Below, piece after piece: positions 57,992 to 64,000 of a DNA stretch of 64,000 bases. The position numbers and the translations under genes are program-made. Positions within the stretch are counted from its first letter, which is position 1; each line of letters opens with the position of its first letter. Source of the DNA: Laburnicola sp. R22_1 (Eukaryota > Ascomycota > Dothideomycetes > Pleosporales > Didymosphaeriaceae); assembly GCA_014281115.1 (NCBI GenBank), contig JACONQ010000017.1:496001-560000 (forward strand), written 5' to 3'. Below the pieces are notes generated by a model. The model was not told the DNA's origin. It searched no databases and was given only the letters and a program-made list of their open reading frames with translations.

Positions 57992-60098
57992 CAGTAGAGT
58001 AATATAAAAAAAAGCGTCTAGTAAAAAGATATCTTTTTAAAAGTTATATAACTAGGTGAATTTTAATACTATGTAAATAAAAAGAATACCGTTTTAAGGA
58101 GAAGGTTTAGGAGATTTAGTATAGAAGGTTAGTAAGAGCTTAGTAATCAGCGCCAACTAGAGGTATCTTAGTAAAGTTAAGGGAATTTTTTTTTAAACTT
58201 TGACTCTATATAACTTTTTTTTCTACGTAGATAAAATTCTATAACTTATATATATTATAGTTTAGTTTATATGGACTATATAACCGAATTTTTATTATAG
58301 GTTTATTTATAGAAATAATAATTATAAGGAAAATAATAAAAATTAATTAAAATTAAACAATAAGATAGAACTAGTAAATAATATATAACTAGTACTTAGT
58401 ATTTCATCCTTTAGCCTCTATAATGTCATTATAACGCTTAGGCAAAGATAGTATACAATAATCTATAGCCTCCTGTGGAATTAAATCCCACTCCTCTTAT
58501 ATAGCTCTTTTAAAGGCTTCTACACTAGATTTACTAGTGCCAATGCTTAAAGAAGCCCTATTTCTTTTTTCTAGCCTATATTTTAATGGATTCCAAACGT
58601 TTTCTATAGGATTTAAGTCTGGTGAATAGGGTGGATGCCCAAAAACAAAGACTTTATTCCTAGAAAATCACCTTTTCACCTGTGGAGTTCCGTGGATCTT
58701 CGAATTATCCTGTTGAAATTTCTAGCCTAGTTATAATTAGTATAAAGAATAAGATTATAAAAATATTATATATATATATTAAAAGAAAAAAGAAAAATGA
58801 AGGAAAAGGAGTACTTTACTTACCTCTTTTTAAAAGAGGTTTTAAGACAGGATTTAAACACTCCTATATATATCTAGTGTTATTAAGGGTCCTAGTTTTA
58901 ATAGGGTCCCTTAAAAACACTAGTTTAGAACGTCCTCCTATCCAAATATAGCCCCAGACTGAGATAGAAATATCTCGCACTTTTAGTGAATTAGTACTAG
59001 CTCAAAAAAAAAGATATAAAAAAAGTAAAATAGCCCAATTATAGAAAGAAAAGGGCTCTATAATTCTAGAATTTAAAAGAAATTAATAACTTACTAGTTG
59101 TTCGGTTTTTGCGCTGTTCAGGTTCAATTTTCGATTTTCCCCTTTTTCTTATATATTCTTGCCTATTACCATGGCCCCTTTGGATAGTAGACTCGTCAGA
59201 AAATATAACTTTAGCAAAGTTAATATTTTCTAGCTCCTTAACTATCTCTTTAGTCCAGAATTCTCTTCTTTTAGCTCTTTCTTTAGTTAAATAGGCCTTT
59301 TTCTTAGAGACGTTAAAAGAATAGTCTTCTCCTTTTAAAACTCTCTGTAACGTCCTCTTAGTAAAGCCAAAACTATTCTCTTCTAATAGCCTCTTATTTG
59401 TCTTCTTAGGGCTTTTAGTTAAATCCCTATTAATAACTCTTTTCTCTCTAGAAGTAACCTTAGTTACTCTCCCTTGTTTTACCCCTTTTAATAAGTTATG
59501 TCCCTTATTTTCCTTATTAATACGTCTAATAGCAGTCTTAATAGATTGTAGAGGCTTATTAAGAGTAGTAGCAATAGTAGAATTAGAAGTATTTGCTTTT
59601 TTAAGTAAAGAAACTTAACTTTCGAGTTTTAACAATTTTGGCTCCATTCGAGGAAATACAAAAGAGAAAATTTACTAGACAAAAGATATTATATTATACT
59701 ATAATCTTAGTAATAAATCACGTGATTTAATTAACTTTTAAAATTACGTAATTGTTTAACCTTAAATCATTTCTTAATTAAGTTATATAAGTACTCCGAA
59801 ATTTTGCTTACGTAATCTACACTAGGCTTAGAATAGCTAGTAAAAACATTAGCCTAGTAGCATACTAAATAAAAAAGTCATAACGCATTAAAAATTAACT
59901 TTATAGAAACACTAAGTTTAGAGATAGATACCTTGAGGACTCTGCTTTATAAGCACGTAACTAGTACCTAATCTTAATCTTCTGTATTTTCTCTTTAAAA
60001 CCGTATACTTTTTATTTAAATAGTATTAAAACTCACTTAGTTATATAACTTTTAAAAGGTATCTTTTTACTAGACGCTTTTTTTGTGTCACCCTACTG
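57992..60098 (-). mobile_element. Tc1/mariner DNA transposon (2.1 kb)
   Basis: Over 100-bp terminal inverted repeats (outer end CAGTAGGGTGACAC at the right, CAGTAGAGTAATAT at the left; shared AAGCGTCTAGTAAAAAGAT further in), with TA at 57990-57991 and 60099-60100. It encodes a DD34E transposase on the minus strand. It is the least mutated coding transposon of the window. Confidence 0.88.
58404..59647 (-). pseudogene. Tc1/mariner DD34E transposase, nearly intact, two intron-like gaps
   Basis: ATG at 59647, stop at 58404. The N-terminal HTH part reads TLNKPLQSIKTAIRRINKEN. The catalytic triad is present: FSDEST, QDNSKIH and PYSPDLNPIENVW, with 34 residues between the second Asp and Glu. Gap 1 (58980-59094, 115 bases) has donor GTAAGT and branch TACTAAT, and its removal restores frame (...NRTT-M-RDISISVWGY). 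Gap 2 (58710-58823, 114 bases) has GTAAGT and CAG ends, but removing it leaves a one-base frame mismatch, so an indel or another boundary is involved. About four stops remain (codon 11 TAA, one TGA, two TAG), so it is not functional as it stands. Confidence 0.8.
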
Positions 60099-60700
60099 TA
60101 TTATTACTAAAACTAAGCGAACTTACTATCTTAATATAATATAATATATAGGTAGTAAGTATTTATATTTTTCTCTATTAATATAAGTTACTATTATAAA
60201 AAGAATGCTTCTACTATCTATATTACTATTAATATTTATTATAGTAGTTACGCTCTTAGATAATATAGACTAGAATATTAGTGTTATAAGTATAATAGTA
60301 AAATACCTATATATTAGAGATTACTTATATACTAGAAGTTGCCTATATATTAGAAACTATATAGTTAAGTCTAATAAAAGTAACTATGCTTAGTAATAGT
60401 AATTATACTTAATAATTGTAAAACACTATATATATACACGCTAATATTACTATCTATAAGTAAGAATTTAAAAGTTATTATTATTAACGTTTCTATTGCT
60501 TCTAAATTTTCTATAAAGTAAATACAGCCATAGGCAAATTATATAGGTGGATAAGAGGCACTTTTCCCTAGTGAAAAAAAGCCCTTTAAAGGGGGTTAAG
60601 GAAAAATTAATACTAGTGGCCTATTGTCTATCTAAAGCGTAAATTAAAATTTCCAACAAAGTTTTTTCTAAATTAGAAGATAGTAATTTGCCTTAATTAA

Positions 60701-60882
60701 CTTTCTCATCCTATAAGTTTAAATCTTAATAACTTATTAAGACTAGTAACTAGTTAAAGATTTCTTAATTATTAGAGGTACTTGCTAATAGCTTTCCCGT
60801 CCTATAAGTTTAATCTAGTAACTTAGTTAAGACTAGCTTAAATAGTTAGAAATTTCTTAATTATTAGAGATACTAGCTTATT
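60701..60882 (+). repeat. 91-bp imperfect tandem duplication
   Basis: Two units starting CTTTCTCATCCTATAAGTTT (60701) and CTTTCCCGTCCTATAAGTTT (60792). Both contain AAGACTAG and TTTCTTAATTATTAGAG. Confidence 0.65.
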
Positions 60883-60947
60883 TAGGCTACTTTTCTTCTT
60901 ATCTATAAAGATTAGTTTTTGGTATTTAAAAACCAGAGAGAGAGAGG

Positions 60948-61090
60948 GCGAGATTCGAACTCGCTAAGGAGTCTAAGTTTTCGCTTATTTCTAGACTAAA
61001 ATCCTCGCTTATAGTCCCCCACCACAGCGTAGATTCACTATCTAGACTTCTACTATACTTAGACAATCTTACACCCGTACCCACCACGAT
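60948..61090 (-). other. tRNA-like/SINE-like segment with B box
   Basis: On the minus strand a perfect T-arm (GCGAG-TTCGAAT-CTCGC) ends at 60948 and is followed by a CT-dinucleotide run. Upstream is a strong stem (AGTCTA/TTAGACT) with a 15-base loop. I cannot fold a canonical cloverleaf, so this is either a decayed tRNA-derived SINE or a pseudo-tRNA, not a confident tRNA gene. Confidence 0.3.
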
Positions 61091-62364
61091 ACGCCCCTTC
61101 TTAAAAGTTATAATTTATAAAATATAGTTATAAGTTATAATTATATAATATATAGACAAAATTTTAGCAATTTAGTCTAGTAGCTTATACCTAGATTACT
61201 AAAAATACTAAATTTACTATAGCACTATTATACTAACCTAGTATATAATTTTAGTAATATGCCTAATAAATAATAAAACTAGCTATAAATATAACGCATA
61301 TTAAAAACCTAGGTATAAGGTAATAATTTTAGAGACTAGAATACTAGAGGTATAAGAATAGCATAGTATTATTATAAGAGTAATAGAACTACTCTTTTTA
61401 AAGGAAAGAGTAGTATAATAAATTAATACCTAGAGACGCTGCAGCCCTAAGATAGGCTAGAGATAACGCCTTATTTTTAGCGCTAGCCTAACTAGGCCTA
61501 GCACCTAGCGCCCACTACGCGTCTACTATATAGTAGGTATAAATAATTACCAAAATTTCTATATAGTATCTTACCTATAGAGTTTACTTAACTACTATCT
61601 TAACTCTAACTATTAATTCTTTATAAAAATTATATATAGCTAATAAAAAATATAATTAGTTAGACCTAATATAATCTAGTCTATATAATTATAACCTAAC
61701 CTATAGCCTATATAACTTTAACTTAACCTATACTTATTACTAGCGCAAAATCTATAAGTAGAGATTAGGTTAGAGTTAGAGTCTTATATAAGGGAATCTA
61801 ACTCTAACTTAATCTATACCTATTTACTAGCCTATACATAATCTTTTATCTTAATCTACTTTAATTTTAAACTAAAAAAATATTAAACAAAATATTTAGT
61901 AAGCTAACTAAATAATAAAGTATAGTATTAAATTTTTACTTAGTGTATACGCGCTACTTAGGTGCTTATAGTATAATACTATCTTATTATAAGCTTATAA
62001 TAGATTTTTAGGCCTTATTTCTATACTTTTAGTAGGCTTATTACTATTATAGCTTACCTACGGGGTATATTACAAAAATAAGGCTCTATAGTTATATACT
62101 TAGAGCTTATATAATATTCTTAAGCTTAGCTAAAATATCTAAAAGCTTATCTATATATTAGTCCTACTAGCCTTCTTTTCTTATATAGCTTTAATTTATA
62201 TTTAGCTTTCTAAATTACTATTTCTAGCTTATTTCCCTTTTATAATTATTAATTGTGGCCTTTGTATAAAAATTTTGCTTATGAAAGCAGCCCCGTGCCA
62301 AGATCGCCAAGCTCGCTTAGCAATGCGCTTTTTTTTTGTTATTACCTTTTTATGCCTTTTCTAA

Positions 62365-62685
62365 TTACTAAGTAGGAGGCTCTACTTTTTTTATTATATT
62401 ATTTAAGATAAAAGTCTTTATTATTCTACTTCTAGAGAGATAAATTAACACTATATAATTATTAATTAACTACTTAGAAGTAAAATAATAAAGGCTTTTA
62501 TCTTAAATAATATAAATAAAAAAGTAGTGCCCTCTACTTAGTAATTAAAAAGAGCGTAAAAATTTAATTATAAAAAAGCATATAAGTATATGTGTTATTA
62601 TATTAACTACCTAGGAATAGAATACTAAAGAGTTTTATCTTAAATACTATAATAAGAAAAGTAAAGCCTTCTACTTAGTAATTAA
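62365..62685. repeat. Three family A units (one inverted, two direct)
   Basis: Units at about 62365-62457 (minus), 62462-62545 (plus) and 62600-62685 (plus). The first two are arranged head to head as a near-palindrome, as at 16293-16495. Confidence 0.65.
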
Positions 62686-62879
62686 AAAAGTGTAAAAAAA
62701 TATATATATATAAACTTTTAGTATTAAATTTATATTAAAATTAATTAATTATAATAGTTATAATACTAAAAATATATTAGTATATACTATATAAGTAAGA
62801 TAAATAGCTTTATAATAGTTAACTTACTATATATATAGTTAAGCTTTTTTATTAAAAATTTAGCTAAATTTACGCGTCT

Positions 62880-62949
62880 TCTATAAATTTAGTGGTAGGG
62901 AAAAATTTACGCAGCCCACTAAGGAATCCCCCAATTAACGGAACTAGCA
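62880..62949. repeat. AT/GC junction repeat, copy R
   Basis: Marks the right edge of the 40-kb AT block. The last ~34 bp are identical to 18323-18356, and the inverted copy at 22362-22391 marks the left edge. Confidence 0.7.
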
Positions 62950-63532
62950 GATGGGCGAATCCACGCTGTCGGACATTGCACACCGGCCGGCTGGAATGAC
63001 ATGTCACGGCACAATGACGGATGACATGTATGTATGTAGCGAGCATGGCTCTCGCCTGCGACAGATAACAGCACGGCACACGAAGAGGCCATCTCCCCTC
63101 TCCCTTGGCCGACTGCCCGTTCGAGCGCCTCCGTAGCGATAGCACTAGCCGATCCCAAGGGCCAGTGTGAGGCTGGCGACCAGAGGCGCACCACTTTGCG
63201 CACGGCAGCATGCTGGCCGCGGCGACGTCCAGGAGCTGAGGAGCTCCATCATCACTCACCACCCGGGCCGACCGTCGACTGCGCGTGGGCCCGGCGTCTT
63301 CTCTCCAGATTGGGTGGCTCCCGACGGCGAGACCAGATTTCACCGACACGCCAAGCCAGACCGAGCAAACCCTTATCTTCGGGCGGCATGTCACACATTC
63401 ACCTGTGACGTGCATCGTTCAATTTAAAATGGTCTCTCCCTCGCCAGCTTGAACATATCAACATATCAACGTTACCACTCCAGCTCCATTGTGGTTGATA
63501 TCCCGCGTCAACGGTCAAGACCGCCCTCCAAG
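62950..63532. other. azgA upstream region
   Basis: Normal-GC intergenic sequence between the AT block and the permease start. Open frames on both strands have no family features. The short direct repeat CATATCAA occurs twice near 63457-63471. It presumably contains the permease promoter. Confidence 0.45.
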
Positions 63533-64000
63533 ATGGGGTGGGTTCAAAAAATCAACCAGTCGGTCGCGACGTCGTCTGCTGGCCGTTGGTTTCGCCTGGA
63601 TGGCTGTGGACATGTAACTCCATCCCTTTGAGTACAAACCGATGTCAATTACTAACAGACGTACAGCCAAAGGCACGGAAGGGCAGTTACTTCTTCACGG
63701 AGATCCGCGCAGGCTTGGCTACCTTCTTTGCCATGGCATACATCATTGCCGTCAACGGTAGGTACCTAGCATTTGAATCTGGAGACGATTTCTAACAATC
63801 ACAGCGTCGATAACATCAAACTCCGGAGGGACATGTGTCTGTCCTGACGATCAAAAGGAAAGTCTGTGCACAAGCTACGAGCCCTATCTACTTTGCAAAC
63901 AAGAAATCAACAGAGATTTGGTAACTGCGACGGCCGCCATCTCCGCCCTGACTTCATTTTGCATGGGTCTCTTCGCAAATATGCCTATCGGTCTGGCTCC
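63533..64000 (+). CDS. azgA: AzgA-family purine (adenine/guanine/hypoxanthine) permease, 5' part
   Basis: Exons 63533-63613, 63667-63757 and 63805 to the window edge. Introns are 53 bases (ACTAAC branch; acceptor GTACAG rather than the nearer AACAG, which would break frame) and 47 bases (GTAGGT donor). The protein starts MGWVQKINQSVATSSAGRWF, then KGSYFFTEIRAGLATFFAMA, YIIAVNASITS, a Cys-containing extracellular loop (GGTCVCPDD, YLLCKQEINRD) and the start of the next helix (ATAAISALTSFCMG). These match fungal AzgA, a proton symporter for adenine, guanine and hypoxanthine with 12-14 membrane helices in the plasma membrane. The remaining ~75% lies beyond the window. It may be the orthologue or a paralogue of A. 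nidulans azgA. Confidence 0.85.

Larger units (their letters stand above)
60101..62360. repeat. AT-rich low-complexity DNA
   Basis: No identifiable transposon coding sequence. It contains a 91-bp tandem duplication (60701-60882), a tRNA-like segment (60948-61090), and near 61860-61920 a segment also found at 17460-17510 and 24560-24620. Otherwise RIP-like AT sequence. Confidence 0.5.

Noticed and set aside
58682..58951. 89-codon plus-strand open frame
   Set aside because: It lies opposite the Tc1 transposase and mostly covers the AT-rich second gap; no independent support.
22362..62949. The 40-kb block as a Starship-type giant transposon
   Set aside because: No DUF3435 captain recombinase or cargo genes are visible, and the content is nested ordinary transposons; the inverted junction repeat is reported separately.

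Overview
The window is nuclear DNA of a filamentous ascomycete (Pezizomycotina; the gene set and the sharp AT/GC mosaic suggest a Dothideomycete, but the species is not identified). The evidence is short spliceosomal introns with GTANGT donors and CTAAC-type branch points, an Erg27-type 3-ketosteroid reductase, a DscB rhomboid pseudoprotease, an asco-laccase and an AzgA-type purine permease. About three quarters of the window is very AT-rich, transposon-derived DNA. In it the old reading frames are broken mostly by TAG/TAA at former Gln and Trp codons, and catalytic Asp codons have become Asn. That is the expected outcome of repeat-induced point mutation (RIP, C-to-T mainly at CpA). The layout is that of a two-speed or isochore-like genome.

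Layout: 1-5.9 kb is a RIP-degraded Ty3/gypsy chromodomain retrotransposon (plus strand, 5' end outside the window) and a partial inverted-repeat element. 5.9-15.5 kb is a normal-GC gene island: a small cysteine-rich secreted protein (minus) close to the AT boundary, a secreted and probably GPI-anchored PLC-like phosphodiesterase (plus), dscB (minus), a coiled-coil protein with a centrosomin-like N-terminal motif (minus) and erg27 (minus). 15.5-18.3 kb is an AT block made of short inverted-repeat units. 18.3-22.4 kb is a second, small island holding a five-exon laccase (minus) and a remnant of another reading frame. 22.4-62.9 kb is a 40-kb block of nested transposons. 62.9-64 kb returns to normal GC with the start of an azgA purine permease that runs off the right edge.

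The 40-kb block can be dissected from its own target-site duplications (TSDs). It holds five pogo/Fot1-type elements of four kinds: C in three copies, E, F, and G nested inside F. It also holds a Tc1/mariner DD34E element with intron-like interruptions, a Ty1/copia element plus a miniature deletion derivative of it, a second 9.7-kb gypsy element, two solo LTRs, three copies of an unclassified repeat (D) with 12-bp TSDs, and many copies of a ~90-125 bp unit (A) that can insert alone with 9-10-bp TSDs. Many of these were inserted one into another inside a single copia-type LTR near 40-58 kb.

The genes form no operon or obvious cluster. The items most worth attention are: (i) the laccase, whose first copper-ligand motif reads RWHG instead of HWHG; (ii) the effector-like small secreted protein beside an AT-rich RIP zone; (iii) an inverted ~30-bp sequence at three of the AT/GC junctions, which suggests a common terminus for the blocks; (iv) the solo-inserting A units and the D family; and (v) a copia primer-binding site that matches an internal segment of a tRNA-Ile(UAU)-like molecule.
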